In this document: piece by piece, positions 16,946 through 27,012 of the stretch
Layout of the letters: the number at the start of each line of letters is the position of its first letter
Position numbering within the stretch: the stretch's first letter is position 1
Assembly: GCA_013816485.1 (NCBI GenBank)
Contig: JACDEI010000013.1
Span: 42,151 to 106,150 of the forward strand
Direction of reading: 5' to 3'
Length of the DNA: 64,000 nucleotides
DNA from: Planctomycetota bacterium
GTDB lineage: Bacteria > Planctomycetota > UBA11346
Position numbers and translations under genes: made by a program
The notes under the pieces: model-generated
Databases searched by the model: none
What the model saw: only the letters and a program-made list of their open reading frames with translations
What the model was told of the DNA's origin: nothing

Positions 16946-18358
16946 ATGTCCACCGACCTGCCGCCGCTCGACGCCGCTACTCGCTCCGCCATCGCTCGCG
17001 CTGAGGCGGATTTTCCCGCCACCCTGGAGCGCTTGAAAGCGCTGGTGCGCATCCCCTCATGCAGTTTCGCCGGTTTCGACCACACGCAGCTTGATCGCAG
17101 TGCCGAAGCCAGCGTCGCGTGGTTGCTGGCCGCCGGGTACCCCGAGGCGCGCATCGTCCGTCTACCGGGAGTGTTCCCCTACGTCATCGCCAAGGACCAC
17201 CGTGCGGGGCCGACCAAGCCGACGGTGCTGCTCTACGCCCATCACGATGTGCAGCCGCCGCTGCGCGAACACCTGTGGACCTCGCCGGTGTTCGAGCCGA
17301 CGGAACGTGGCGGCCGGCTGTACGCGCGTGGTGCGGCCGACGACAAGGCCGGCATCGCCATCCATTGCGCCAGTGCGGCGGCGTGGAACGCCAGCGCCGG
17401 CAGGCCGCCAGTGAACCTCACGGTGATCCTCGAAGGCGAGGAGGAAGTCGGCAGCGCGCACTTCTCGCAATTCCTCGATGCGCATCTCAGCGAACTGAAA
17501 GCCGACTGCCTGGTGATCGCCGACGCCGCCAACTTCGATACCGGCTTGCCCTCGCTGACCACCAGCCTGCGCGGTAACATCGTACTGGAGGTCGAACTGA
17601 AGGCACTGAAAGCCCCGCTGCATTCCGGCATGTGGGGTGGTCCGGTGCCGGATGCGGTGCAGGCGCTCTGTCGCCTGGTGACGTCGCTCAGCGATGCGCA
17701 GGGCCGCATCAGCGTCCCTGGGATCTACGACCAGGTACGTCCGTTGTCGGCACAGGAAGAAGCGCTCTATCGTCGTCTGCCGTATTCCGCGGAGAAGTTT
17801 GCCGAGCAGTCCGGCATGCTGCACGGCGTGCCGGCTGGCGATGTGGTCGACGTGCACCGCAAGCTGTGGCGCTGGCCGTCGCTGACGGTCAGCGCGATCC
17901 AGGCCGGTGAACGTGGGCGTACCGGCAACGTGGTGATGGACAGCGGATGGGCGCGCATCGGTCTGCGCATCGTGCCGGACATGGATGCCGAACGCTGCGC
18001 CGCTGCACTTGAAGAGCATCTGCGTGCACAAGTGCCGGCCGGCATGGACCTGATCATCCGTCGCCAATCCGCCAGCAGCGCCTGGGGCAGTCCGACCGAC
18101 CATCCACTGTTCGCCACCGCGCTCACCGCCCTCGAACATGGTTACGGCACCAAGCCGGTGTTCATCGGCTGCGGCGGTAGCATCCCCTTCGTCGGCGAGA
18201 TGACCGAAAAACTAGGCGGCATCCCGGCGCTGCTGACCGGTGTCGAAGACCCGCTATGCGGCGCGCACGCGGAAAATGAATCGCTGCACCTCGCCGATTT
18301 CCGTTCGGCCCTCAAAGCGCAAGTGGCGTTGTTCGGGTTGCTCAGCGCCTCACTGTAG
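16946..18358 (+). CDS. M20 family metallopeptidase (dipeptidase-like)
   Basis: The 470-residue cytoplasmic zinc peptidase has the M20 metal-binding motifs in order: LYAHHDVQPP near 96-105, RGAADDKAG near 130-138, and EGEEEVGSAHF near 164-174. Near the C-terminus come FIGCGGSIPFV and HAENES. The layout is that of the CNDP dipeptidase/ArgE branch. The gene is divergent from the DNA glycosylase. Its TAG stop lies at the edge of a 147-bp repeat, so the repeat may have set the present 3' end. The substrate is unknown. Confidence 0.9.
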   Translation: MSTDLPPLDAATRSAIARAEADFPATLERLKALVRIPSCSFAGFDHTQLDRSAEASVAWLLAAGYPEARIVRLPGVFPYVIAKDHRAGPTKPTVLLYAHHDVQPPLREHLWTSPVFEPTERGGRLYARGAADDKAGIAIHCASAAAWNASAGRPPVNLTVILEGEEEVGSAHFSQFLDAHLSELKADCLVIADAANFDTGLPSLTTSLRGNIVLEVELKALKAPLHSGMWGGPVPDAVQALCRLVTSLSDAQGRISVPGIYDQVRPLSAQEEALYRRLPYSAEKFAEQSGMLHGVPAGDVVDVHRKLWRWPSLTVSAIQAGERGRTGNVVMDSGWARIGLRIVPDMDAERCAAALEEHLRAQVPAGMDLIIRRQSASSAWGSPTDHPLFATALTALEHGYGTKPVFIGCGGSIPFVGEMTEKLGGIPALLTGVEDPLCGAHAENESLHLADFRSALKAQVALFGLLSASL

Positions 18359-18501
18359 CACTACGCGCCGAAATCGCCCTAACACACGAAGAAATTTCGG
18401 CGCGTAGTGCGTGGGGTGCGGGGCGAAGCCCTGCAACAACAGCTCCCAGCCCGGCGGAGTCGATAATGAACCTTTGGTTCCGGCTCGGCCGGGCTGGGAC
18501 C
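18353..18501. repeat. 147-bp multi-hairpin repeat, copy 1
   Basis: The copy has a perfect 17-bp stem (arms 18358-18374 and 18394-18410), a small GGGC-GAA-GCCC hairpin, and a second long hairpin with arms CCCAGCCCGGC (18445-18455) and GCCGGGCTGGG (18488-18498). A reverse-oriented near-identical copy lies at 29590-29736. It sits between convergent genes and includes the stop codon of the M20 peptidase gene. It might also act in transcription termination. Confidence 0.88.
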
Positions 18502-18565
18502 AGCGGTGGAAACAACAACACGCGCAGGGATCCTGCGCGTGTCGGTGAGACCAGTGACTGCCGGC

Positions 18566-19813
18566 TTATTTTTTCGCCGGCTCTTTCTTCGGTTCTTCCT
18601 TCTTGGCCGGAGGGGCCGTCTTCTTCTCGTCCTTCGGCTTCGGCGCGTCGGGATCGGGACCGAAGGAGGCCAGCAGGGCCTTGGCCAGATCGACATTGGG
18701 ATTCTTGGGCGGGCCGTCGGCGGCCGCGGAGATCACTAGGCGGGCGGCGCGCTCGGTTTCCTTGACGAAGTTGGCCTTTTTCTCGTCCTTCATCGCTTCG
18801 CTATTGGCTTTTATCGCCTGGGCGCTTTCCCACAGCAGGCGACCGGCGTTGTAACGCGCTTCGCACTTCTGGTCGGGTGAGCCGTAGGGCAGCACGTCGA
18901 GTTTCAGCAGTTCGATCAGCGCGCTCTCCTTGTCGTTCTCCACCAGGGTCAGGCCGAGACCGAGCGATATCTGCGCCTGCCGTGCCGGATCTTCCGCCAG
19001 GCCGTTGAGGATTTCGCGGTAGATCGCAGCGGCTTCCTTGCCCTTCTTGAACGACTGGCGCAGCGATTCGGCGCAGAACAGCTTGAAGTGGAACCACACA
19101 TCCGGTTCGTCGAAGGAGCGCACCGACGCCTTTTTCATGAACTCGGTGAACTTGTTGAGGTTGCCGTCGGCGGCGAACTTGGCGGCGCGAATGGCGTTAG
19201 CGCGCGATTCGGCAGCGCTGAGTCCTTCCTTCTTGCCCAGGGCTTCGAGCTCCTGCGCGATCTTGTCGGCGTCGGCATTTTTGGCCTGCGCGTAGGCCAT
19301 GCCCAGGCGGTACTTGGCATCGAGCCACAGGCGATGCGCGGGGATCGGCGGCTTGGTCGCCGGATCGCCACCGAAACCCTGCACCACCAGGTTGAAGGCT
19401 TTGGCTGCATCGGTGTATTTGCGCGCCAGTTCCCAGCATTCGCCTTCGGCAATCGAACCGTAGACTTTCTCCCATTCGCGCGTGCCAGTGGTGGCGAGCT
19501 GGTTGAAGAACTCGGCAGCGGTCTCGTAGTTGCCGGCGTCGCGTTCGCTCTGTCCCTTGGCCCACGCGCCGCCATCCATGCCGGCGTAGGTGATCGGGAA
19601 CTGCACCTCGTTCAGCTTGGCGGTGTTGGCACCGCCGGTGCCTTTGATGGTACGGTAGACGATGCCGGCGGTGGTCTCGCTCTCGATGAACCCGGCGATC
19701 TTGGTGCCGTTCTTGCGCACGATCACGTCACGGTCTTCGCCAGCGTGCAGCGCGGGAGTGGACAACAGGCCGGCGATCAGCGCGAGGGCGGCGAGAGGAA
19801 GGCGGACGGTCAT
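18566..19813 (-). CDS. Exported TPR protein (third gene of TPR operon)
   Basis: The protein has 415 residues. A signal peptide is clear (MTVRLPLAALALIAGLLSTP, cleaved near ALHA). A beta-rich N-terminal part (VIVRKNGTKIAGFIESETTAGIVYR) resembles one in the neighbouring gene. TPR-like helices follow (GNYETAAEFFNQLA, KYTDAAKAFNLVV, KYRLGMAYAQAKN). The tail is rich in Lys, Pro and Glu. The ATG at 19813 is 38 bp from the upstream gene's end. It probably acts in the periplasm as a scaffold; no enzymatic motif is seen. Confidence 0.75.
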   Translation of the reverse strand: MTVRLPLAALALIAGLLSTPALHAGEDRDVIVRKNGTKIAGFIESETTAGIVYRTIKGTGGANTAKLNEVQFPITYAGMDGGAWAKGQSERDAGNYETAAEFFNQLATTGTREWEKVYGSIAEGECWELARKYTDAAKAFNLVVQGFGGDPATKPPIPAHRLWLDAKYRLGMAYAQAKNADADKIAQELEALGKKEGLSAAESRANAIRAAKFAADGNLNKFTEFMKKASVRSFDEPDVWFHFKLFCAESLRQSFKKGKEAAAIYREILNGLAEDPARQAQISLGLGLTLVENDKESALIELLKLDVLPYGSPDQKCEARYNAGRLLWESAQAIKANSEAMKDEKKANFVKETERAARLVISAAADGPPKNPNVDLAKALLASFGPDPDAPKPKDEKKTAPPAKKEEPKKEPAKK

Positions 19814-19851
19814 GGCGTCTCCGGGAACACGGACTGGACGATGGACAGGGA

Positions 19852-20895
19852 TCACAGACTGGAGAGGTACGAGCGGTATTCCTTACGCGCTTCGTCGGAC
19901 ACTTTCTTGTCCTTGTCGATGCGCCCGACCAGCTCACGCGCCAACTTGGTGGCGGCGGCTTGGGTGGTTTCGTCACCGCCGAGCAGGGCCGCGATGGCGA
20001 CCTGGTCGAAGGCGGCGAGGTTGCCTTCGGTGTCGTTGGCTTTGGCCAGCAACTGGGCGTGGTGCAGGCGCGCACGTGCCTGCGCTTCGGTGGCGATCGG
20101 TGCCAGGTAGGTCTTTTTCAGCGCGGCGATGCACTCAGCGGGCTTGCCGTCGGCATCAAGACTGCTGGCCACTGCCAGGGCGATGCTGCCGAAGGCGTCC
20201 GGGTCCTCGTCGGCCTTGATCTTGGCCCAGTACGGAGTCAGCAGCGCCACGGCATCGGTGAACTTCTTCTGCGCCACCAACACGGCGTTCTGGCCGAGAT
20301 AGCCGTCGAGTTCAGCGCTTGCACCCCACTTGGCGCCTTCCTTGACCATCAACTGGTAGTCGGCCATGGCACCGGCGTAGTCCTTCGCTTCCAGCGCGAG
20401 GCCGGCACGTAGCGACACCGCCTCGGCTATGTGCACGGTCTTGGGATAACGGCCGAGATATTCTTTCAGCAGCGTGAGTGCCTCCGGTCCCTTGCCGGTG
20501 CGCGCCAGGGAGGCGGCGGCACGACGGTAGGCCTGCTCGACCTCCCAGTGCCATTTGCCAGTGGTGATGGCTTTCTTGTAGTGCTCGGGCGCGGTGACGA
20601 AGTCGCCGTTGTTGTAGAGCACCTCGGCGCGCATGAAGCTGGTGTCGCTGTTGCCGACGTACACCACCTTGTTGTACTGGCCGGGTTTGCGCGTCACCGC
20701 CACGCGGGTCTGCGATTTCCAGTCACCGAGGTAGAACACCAGCCCGTCGGTGGTCTCGCTTTCGACCCACGCGCCGTCGATCGGCTTCTCGGGCGTGAGG
20801 ATGTTGGCGGGTGCCGGCTCCATGGTCACCGCGTGGGCGGCGACCGTGACGGCCAGCAGGGCGAGGATGCGGCAGCGGGTGATCAGGGCGCTCAT
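19852..20895 (-). CDS. Exported TPR protein (second gene of TPR operon)
   Basis: The protein has 347 residues. Its signal peptide is at residues 1-22 (CRILALLAVTVAAHA). A short beta domain (WVESETTDGLVFYLGDWKSQ) resembles one in the following gene, and then TPR-like repeats come (HYKKAITTGKWHWEVEQAYR, ALTLLKEYLGRYP). The ATG at 20895 has GAGGAG 8 bases upstream. It lies 11 bp after the 1270-residue TPR gene. The shared N-terminal domain suggests that this gene and the next arose by duplication. Confidence 0.75.
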   Translation of the reverse strand: MSALITRCRILALLAVTVAAHAVTMEPAPANILTPEKPIDGAWVESETTDGLVFYLGDWKSQTRVAVTRKPGQYNKVVYVGNSDTSFMRAEVLYNNGDFVTAPEHYKKAITTGKWHWEVEQAYRRAAASLARTGKGPEALTLLKEYLGRYPKTVHIAEAVSLRAGLALEAKDYAGAMADYQLMVKEGAKWGASAELDGYLGQNAVLVAQKKFTDAVALLTPYWAKIKADEDPDAFGSIALAVASSLDADGKPAECIAALKKTYLAPIATEAQARARLHHAQLLAKANDTEGNLAAFDQVAIAALLGGDETTQAAATKLARELVGRIDKDKKVSDEARKEYRSYLSSL

Positions 20896-20906
20896 GGTGG
20901 TGCTCC

Positions 20907-23900
20907 TCACTTGGTCTCAGCGGGCTTGGCGTCGGCCGGCTTGGCGTCGGCAGGTTTGGCATCCGCCGGCTTGGCATCCGCCGCTGGTTTGGGCTTGGCG
21001 TCTGCCGGGTCTTCGCGTGGTTCCGCCGGTTTTGGCGGCTCCGCTTTCACTGGGGGCGGCGTGCTGCCGTCGGCGGCGATGATCGCCACGACCTCGTCGT
21101 CATCCGGCGTGGTCATGGGTTTGGCAGTGAACTCCGGCGCGTCGGTGTTGGCGAAAATCGCCATCGGTTCACCATTGACGGTGACCTCGACCACCTTGAA
21201 GGCGGCCTTCTCGGTCACGCCCTGTTTGCTGTAGAGGTCGAGGAAGCGTTTGGCCAATATGACGGACAAAGCGTTCATCGGACGGCGCGCACGTTTGTCG
21301 TCGCCCCACTGTGCCGGGGCGATCAGGTCACGCGACATGTCGCTGCGATTGCGCCGCAGGAACGACAAGGTGTCGTTCACCACCTTGTTGTCGTTCAACA
21401 TAACCGAGAACTCCAACACCAGAGTGTAGGCTTCCCAGTAACCGATCTTGTCGGTGGTGTTGTTTTTGGCGTTGCGGATTTCCGCGACGACTCCACGGGC
21501 CTTCTGCAGGTCCTCTTTCGGCGGCATGGGATTGCCCTCAAGCGCCGCTTTGTAGGTGACCAGCACCAGTGCCATCTGGTTATCGAGGCTGAGCGGGTCT
21601 TCCTTGTACATCTCGTCGAGGAGCGGCAGGGCTTTCTCAAACTGATTGCTTTCACGGTAGTAAGCCGCCAAGCGGACCTTAGCCAAGTTCTGGTTCGCCC
21701 GTGCCGAGATGACGGCGTGGAAGGCGTCCACCGCCGCATCGATCTGCTTGAATTGATCTGGCGCGATCACTGCCTTGTTGGTCGCCATCAGCTTGCGGAA
21801 GTCGCCGATTTTGTTCAGCGCCTGGATCAAGTCACGGCGCTGACGTGGCGGCCAATTATCTTTGGGCAGGGTGTTGTAGGCCTGGGCGTCCTCGGCGCTG
21901 TCCCACGACAGGTCGGCGATCTCCTCCCACGCCTTGCGGAACTCACCGCGGGCGTTGATCACCGCGCTGTGTTTCTCCACGAAGGGTTTGGGGTCGGCGC
22001 GGAAGGCGGCGACTTCGGGGTCCTTGTCATTGAGCGCGATGAAGCGTGCGAACTGCTTGGCGGCGCGCTGCTTCTCTTCCACCTCCCACAGGGTGCGGGC
22101 GATGAACAGGATGTTGGCGGTCGGCGTCTTGTCGTCGACCGTCGGTTCATAGAGGTCGGCGAAGGCGCGGTTGGCGACCTCGGCCATCGCCACCAGGTCA
22201 CCGCTGGCGTTGCCAGCCTGTTGCAGCTTGGCGATCATGCCGACCGAGCGGGTGAAGACGATCGCCAGCATCTGTCCGGCGGCATCAAGGGTGTTCTCGA
22301 CCCCGCTTTTGCCGCGCAGTTTGCCGATGCCACGATCGAGGTTCTGATAGACCGTCTCGTAGGTCTTGAGCGCGGCGAGCAACGCGGCGGGATCCTTGGC
22401 CAGGGTATCCTTGCGCGACTCATGCCATTCAAACGTCGCCTTGGCGAGCTTGCGCAGCATGCTCGCGGCCAGGAGGTCCTCGCTCGGCAGATTGCGGATG
22501 GCTTCGGCATCGACCTTCTTGATCACCTCTTCGTACTTCTTGTTAGCGATGAGGTTGTCGATCTCGCTGACCTTGATGGTGGTGCGGGCGCGCTCCAGTT
22601 CGCGCTTGCGGTTTTCGGCGAGTCCGGGTTTGGTCAGCTCCTCCCCGATGCGCTTGGCCATCGCCTGATTGTCCTTGGCCAACTGCTCGGACAGCGAGGT
22701 GATCTTGGCCTTGTCGCCGTCCTTGCTCAACTTGTCGAGCCACTGCGACACCGCGGAGTTCTTGAAGGTGAAGATCCACAGGTACTGCTCGGGATACTCG
22801 CGCAGGAATGATTCGGCTTCCCGCAGGCCGCCCTCGAAATCGCCCTCACCCAGCAGCGAGATCATCTGGCTGCGTTTGAGGGTGTCGTTGACTGCATCGG
22901 GATCGATGCTCTTGAGCAGGTCGATCGCCTGGCTGTAGAGCGACTGGGTGTTGGGGTCACGGCTCTTGAGTCGGTTGGCGTATATTTCGGCGTCGTTGGC
23001 CACCCGCAGTGGAGTGACGCGCGCGTCGTCCCACACCCGCTTGCCGTCGGCGTTGGTCTTCTGCCAAGGATTCGGTTTCTTCTGCTCGGCGTACCACTTC
23101 AGTTTTGCGCCCAGGGCGCGTGCGCCGTCCATGGCGGCGACTACGGCGTGATGCCGCATGTCCATCTTGTAGAACACGTAGCCATAGACTTGGTAGACCT
23201 GCGGCGCGAATTCGATGTAGCCCTTCTCGTCAAGCAGACCGGAGTTGATGCCGAGCACACCGTTGCGCAGGGCGACGGCGGCTTTGATGTAGTTCTGACG
23301 CGCTTGGTAGGGATCGGCGGTGGAGTTCGCCTCGCCCATGAAGGCACGCGCAGTGATCAGCGCTTTTTCCGGGTCCATCGCCAGCGGCGGCAGCGACCAC
23401 GGATTATCGCTCAGGCCACCGCCATCGGGTTTGTAGATCAGCCAGCCCTTGGCGTAGTGGCCGAGGGGGTTGGCTGGTTTGGTGCCGGACAATTCGGCCC
23501 ACAAGGCGCCGGCGCTCGTGGAGTCGCCCTTCGCCTGCGCGATGCGTCCGGCCATGATGTAGAGCTTGCCCAGGTCGCTGGCGATCTTCGGCACCTGACC
23601 CAGCCGCAAGCCCTCGTCGGTCTTGGCGCGGTTCTGGAAATCTTGCCACGCGGCCCAGCCACGATTGAACGAACGGGTGTTGTTCTGCAGCAGGCGGTAG
23701 CGCAGCAGACTGGTCCAGGCCTGGAACTTCAGGCGGTAGGCTTCAGCGCGGACGTTGGGATCGCGGAACTCCTTGGTGTTGAAGTCGGCGACCTTCTGCA
23801 GGATGCCTTCGACGTCCTCTTCCTTCACGCCTTTGGCACCGGCGACCAGCGCGTCGCCGAGCAGGGTGCCGCAGTTGATGCTGATGTAGGGATTGAACTC

Positions 23901-24719
23901 GCCCCATTCGAAATCCCACGCCGCCAACACGTCGGTCCAGGTCTTCTTCTCCAGCTCGGGACGCTCGCTGGTGAACATCTTCTTGATCTGCGCCTGTACC
24001 GGCGCCGGATCGAGACCGAAATCCTTGCCGCGGTGGGCGGCGTCACGCAGGGCGAGCATCGCCACGGTGAGCGGACGCATGGCTTCCAGGCGCATTTCGA
24101 CGCCGCCGTTGATCGCTTCTTGTTGTTCCTTGCCGCCTTCGGGCAGGTCCCAGATCTTGTCTTCGGCGGCCTTGTTGGCCCGCACCTTGTCGACCGCGGC
24201 CTTGAAATCCTCTTCCGCCTGTTTGCCCAGGACGTCGAGCAGGCGGGCGAGCGATTGGATCTTCTCGGCGCCCATCGGCACCAGCGGCGGTGCGCCATCA
24301 GGGTGCATGAGCTTGGCGATCTCGTTGACCATGCGCGTGGAGCTACCGCCGCCGCCGGAGAAGATCTGCTTGGCAACCGGGCTCAGCTTGTTGCTCTTGA
24401 GCGTGGCCTCCAACTCGGCGCGCAGGGCCTTCAGTTCGGCCTCGTTCTTGGCCTTTTCGGCTTCGGGCAGGTCGGCGAGGAACTGGTCGAGGAAGGTGTA
24501 GCGCAGGATCTTGTCGAGGTAGGCGTCGTTCGCCGGATAACCCGACTCCTTGTACTCTTTGAGCTGCCGGTCGGCCGGCAGGCGCATCTTACTGGTCATC
24601 AGCTTGGCCACGGCAATGGCGTGTTGATCACGTTCATCGGCGGTGGCGGACCACAGCGGCACCATCCCCGCAGCTCCGAGAACCAGGGACAACAGCGTCG
24701 GCGACAGGTATTTGAGCAT
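20907..24719 (-). CDS. Very large exported TPR protein with Ala-Lys-Pro-Asp repeat tail
   Basis: The protein has 1270 residues. It starts with a signal peptide (MLKYLSPTLLSLVLGAAGMV). Helical repeat-like segments run through most of its length (e.g. NKAVIAPDQFKQIDAAVDAF, AAYYRESNQFEKALPLLDEM), in the manner of TPR scaffold proteins. A Gly-Ser-rich linker (SGGGGSS) occurs near residue 120. The C-terminus is a low-complexity tail with repeated AKPAD units (last 50 residues), perhaps for contact with peptidoglycan or the outer membrane. It is the first gene of a three-gene set. The function is unknown. Confidence 0.78.
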   Translation of the reverse strand: MLKYLSPTLLSLVLGAAGMVPLWSATADERDQHAIAVAKLMTSKMRLPADRQLKEYKESGYPANDAYLDKILRYTFLDQFLADLPEAEKAKNEAELKALRAELEATLKSNKLSPVAKQIFSGGGGSSTRMVNEIAKLMHPDGAPPLVPMGAEKIQSLARLLDVLGKQAEEDFKAAVDKVRANKAAEDKIWDLPEGGKEQQEAINGGVEMRLEAMRPLTVAMLALRDAAHRGKDFGLDPAPVQAQIKKMFTSERPELEKKTWTDVLAAWDFEWGEFNPYISINCGTLLGDALVAGAKGVKEEDVEGILQKVADFNTKEFRDPNVRAEAYRLKFQAWTSLLRYRLLQNNTRSFNRGWAAWQDFQNRAKTDEGLRLGQVPKIASDLGKLYIMAGRIAQAKGDSTSAGALWAELSGTKPANPLGHYAKGWLIYKPDGGGLSDNPWSLPPLAMDPEKALITARAFMGEANSTADPYQARQNYIKAAVALRNGVLGINSGLLDEKGYIEFAPQVYQVYGYVFYKMDMRHHAVVAAMDGARALGAKLKWYAEQKKPNPWQKTNADGKRVWDDARVTPLRVANDAEIYANRLKSRDPNTQSLYSQAIDLLKSIDPDAVNDTLKRSQMISLLGEGDFEGGLREAESFLREYPEQYLWIFTFKNSAVSQWLDKLSKDGDKAKITSLSEQLAKDNQAMAKRIGEELTKPGLAENRKRELERARTTIKVSEIDNLIANKKYEEVIKKVDAEAIRNLPSEDLLAASMLRKLAKATFEWHESRKDTLAKDPAALLAALKTYETVYQNLDRGIGKLRGKSGVENTLDAAGQMLAIVFTRSVGMIAKLQQAGNASGDLVAMAEVANRAFADLYEPTVDDKTPTANILFIARTLWEVEEKQRAAKQFARFIALNDKDPEVAAFRADPKPFVEKHSAVINARGEFRKAWEEIADLSWDSAEDAQAYNTLPKDNWPPRQRRDLIQALNKIGDFRKLMATNKAVIAPDQFKQIDAAVDAFHAVISARANQNLAKVRLAAYYRESNQFEKALPLLDEMYKEDPLSLDNQMALVLVTYKAALEGNPMPPKEDLQKARGVVAEIRNAKNNTTDKIGYWEAYTLVLEFSVMLNDNKVVNDTLSFLRRNRSDMSRDLIAPAQWGDDKRARRPMNALSVILAKRFLDLYSKQGVTEKAAFKVVEVTVNGEPMAIFANTDAPEFTAKPMTTPDDDEVVAIIAADGSTPPPVKAEPPKPAEPREDPADAKPKPAADAKPADAKPADAKPADAKPAETK

Positions 24720-24991
24720 GGCGAGGTTCCTTGCGGGGCGAACGCTGGACCACCGTTGTGGTTCGGCGGCATCCAGGGGGGTTGCACCATAACCACCACC
24801 CCGAAGCCCGCGCCCACAACCACCCGGGGACGCACGGGCGGTGTAACATACTCCCCAGGCACCGCCCGCGGTTCGTCTGACACGTCCAGGTGGGGCGAAC
24901 CGTTCATCCCTTCGGCTTCACCACCGTGACGGATTCGTTCGGACTCCGCCGGCAATTGTGCTGCAGATTGTGCTGCAGAACGCGGCGATCG

Positions 24992-26704
24992 TCACTCGAG
25001 TGTGAACGTCGGATGCCAAGCCATGACCTGCACCCGGCCCTGCTGCGCGAGGGTCAGCCACAGCCGTACCTCTGCTGGCAGACCGGCGAAGACCGCTGGC
25101 AGCACCCCGCCGCTGACGCCACCCAGGCCGAGCTTGGCCGCCAGGCCGCCGGCTTCCGGCAGGCGTTCGAGCGGCAGCGGATCGCTGATGCCGGCCAGCT
25201 CGCGTGCCCGCGCGACCGCCGCCGGCAGATCGCCCAGCCGATCGGCGAGACCGTTGGCCACTGCTTCATCGCCGCTGAACACCCGGCCACCGGCGAGGTC
25301 GGCCATTTTCTTCAGGTCGATCTTGCGCCGTTCGGCCACCAGGGCTTGGAAACGCTGGTCGACATCCAGCACCACTTGGCGGAAGGCGGCTTCTTTCTCC
25401 TGGGTGAAGGCATCGGTGGAGAACAACCCGGAACGTGGGCCACTGGCGACGGTATGGCGGTAGATGCCGAGACGTGCGCGCGCGCCGTGGAGATCCGGGA
25501 CCATGGCGAACACCCCGATGGAGCCGGTGATGGTGCCGCGGTGGACCATGATTTCCTGTGCGGCGCAGCCGATGTAGTAACCGCCCGAGGCGCACACCGC
25601 GTCGTAGAGCGCCACCACCGGTTTTGCCGCGGCCAGCCGGCGCACGGCATGGTGGATGCGGTCGCTGGCACCGGCGCTGCCGCCGCCGGAATTTATCCGC
25701 ACCACCACCGCCACCACCCGCTCATCGCTGATCAGGCGGTCGAACAGCCGCGCAGTGTCGTTGCCGGCGATGGTGTACCCGGGCAGCGAGCCGTCGCCGT
25801 CGATGATCGAGCCTTCGAGTTCGACCACCGCGACGCTGCGGGCTGGCCGTTGGCGTTGTTCGCCGTTCATCAACTGCGAGACGAAGGTGATCATCTCCGG
25901 CAAGGTGGTGAGCTTGGGTACCTCGGCACCGGTTTTCAGGTGCCGCACCGGTCCGGGCTGGCTGCGCAACCACGCGCCGGGTTCCGCCACCGCGGTCACC
26001 AGTCCGAGTTGCTTGGCGATGGCCGAGGTCTGCGGCGCCTGGGCGTAGGCCGCCTTCACCGCGTCGGCGGAAAGTGTGCCGCGTGCAACCAGATCACGCG
26101 TGGCGAGGTCGAGCGCTGCCACCAAGCGTTCATGTTCGGCGATGGCGGTGGGGCTTGGCCGACCGCTGGTGAAGGGTTCCGGTGCGGTTTTCGCCGGGCC
26201 GCTGGTGACCGCGTGGAACTTCACGCCGAAGAGGTTGAGCGCGTCGCCGTAGTAGTCGGTCGACAGCGCCAAGCCGTCGAGGTTGAGCATGCCGGCCTCG
26301 ACCATCACGATCTCGTCACAGGCGGCGGCCAGTGCCATCACCGCGTCGGAGGCGTTGTCGATCAGACACGCGACCTTCTTGTCGGCCGGACGGGCACGCA
26401 GCACCGCTGCCAACTCCTCTGCCGCCGCCAGACCGGGATGGAACTCGGTGGAGCAGTCGAGCACCACGCGGCGCTCGGGATCGGACATCGCCCGCTTCAG
26501 CGCCGCGGTGGCGTCGTGCAGGCTCATGCCGCTGTCGCCGAAGAGGAAGCCGCCGCCCGGCCGCAAGGGCAGCGTGCCAGAGAGCGTGACCATCAGGGTA
26601 CCGTCCTGCGCCGCGCCGGAGGGTGCCTCGACCTCGGCGGCGACCAGGTGGACGCCATCGAGTAGGAGGGCGAAGGTGGCGAGCAGGAGCAGGGCGGGTT
26701 TCAT
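24992..26704 (-). CDS. sppA: Signal peptide peptidase SppA, long form (S49)
   Basis: The 570-residue protein has the two-domain SppA architecture. It has a signal peptide or anchor (LLLLATFALLLDGVHLVAAE). The N-terminal domain carries the catalytic Lys near residue 171 (SGPAKTAPEPFTSG). The C-terminal S49 domain has RINSGGGSAGASD and the nucleophile Ser near 371 (CASGGYYIGC), followed by ITGSIGVFA. The enzyme degrades residual signal peptides in or near the inner membrane. The length is normal for long SppA. The gene lies apart from others. Confidence 0.92.
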   Translation of the reverse strand: MKPALLLLATFALLLDGVHLVAAEVEAPSGAAQDGTLMVTLSGTLPLRPGGGFLFGDSGMSLHDATAALKRAMSDPERRVVLDCSTEFHPGLAAAEELAAVLRARPADKKVACLIDNASDAVMALAAACDEIVMVEAGMLNLDGLALSTDYYGDALNLFGVKFHAVTSGPAKTAPEPFTSGRPSPTAIAEHERLVAALDLATRDLVARGTLSADAVKAAYAQAPQTSAIAKQLGLVTAVAEPGAWLRSQPGPVRHLKTGAEVPKLTTLPEMITFVSQLMNGEQRQRPARSVAVVELEGSIIDGDGSLPGYTIAGNDTARLFDRLISDERVVAVVVRINSGGGSAGASDRIHHAVRRLAAAKPVVALYDAVCASGGYYIGCAAQEIMVHRGTITGSIGVFAMVPDLHGARARLGIYRHTVASGPRSGLFSTDAFTQEKEAAFRQVVLDVDQRFQALVAERRKIDLKKMADLAGGRVFSGDEAVANGLADRLGDLPAAVARARELAGISDPLPLERLPEAGGLAAKLGLGGVSGGVLPAVFAGLPAEVRLWLTLAQQGRVQVMAWHPTFTLE

Positions 26705-27012
26705 GGCGGCACGGTACAGGCCACCGGCCGCAGGCCACAGGGCGTCGGCCAGCGACCAGGGCTCACCGCCGGCCTCGGCCGGACCCCCTGGAAACGGGCG
26801 TTTTCCACGGGTTTTAACCGATATTCTCCTGCAACTTCCGCCAGCATTGACTACCCCGGGGCCAGCCTACGGTGTCCCGCCTTGGAGCAGCCGGTGCGCC
26901 CAGCAGCACTCATCCAAGGTCCCGCCATCCGTGCCCCCCGCGAAGCCCAGGTTGCCCCCCAGCGCAACCGGTCGCGGCGTGGCGTGTGTTCGGTGACCCG
27001 GGCGGAGCGTTC
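26705..27012. other. Intergenic stretch, divergent genes
   Basis: This stretch lies between the starts of sppA and kdsB and must carry both promoters. A locally AT-richer patch at about 26810-26840 (GGGTTTTAACCGATATTC) is the only promoter-like area; no clear -35/-10 pair is seen. No gene or repeat is recognised. Confidence 0.4.

Noticed and set aside
23148..24929. Long open plus-strand frame (about 590 codons) opposite the large TPR gene
   Set aside because: It lacks any motif, has a composition typical of antisense GC-rich DNA, and lies opposite a protein with clear signal peptide and helical repeats.
24890..26665. Long plus-strand frame opposite sppA
   Set aside because: The minus strand encodes all SppA motifs; the plus frame is His/Gly/Gln-rich, a usual shadow pattern.
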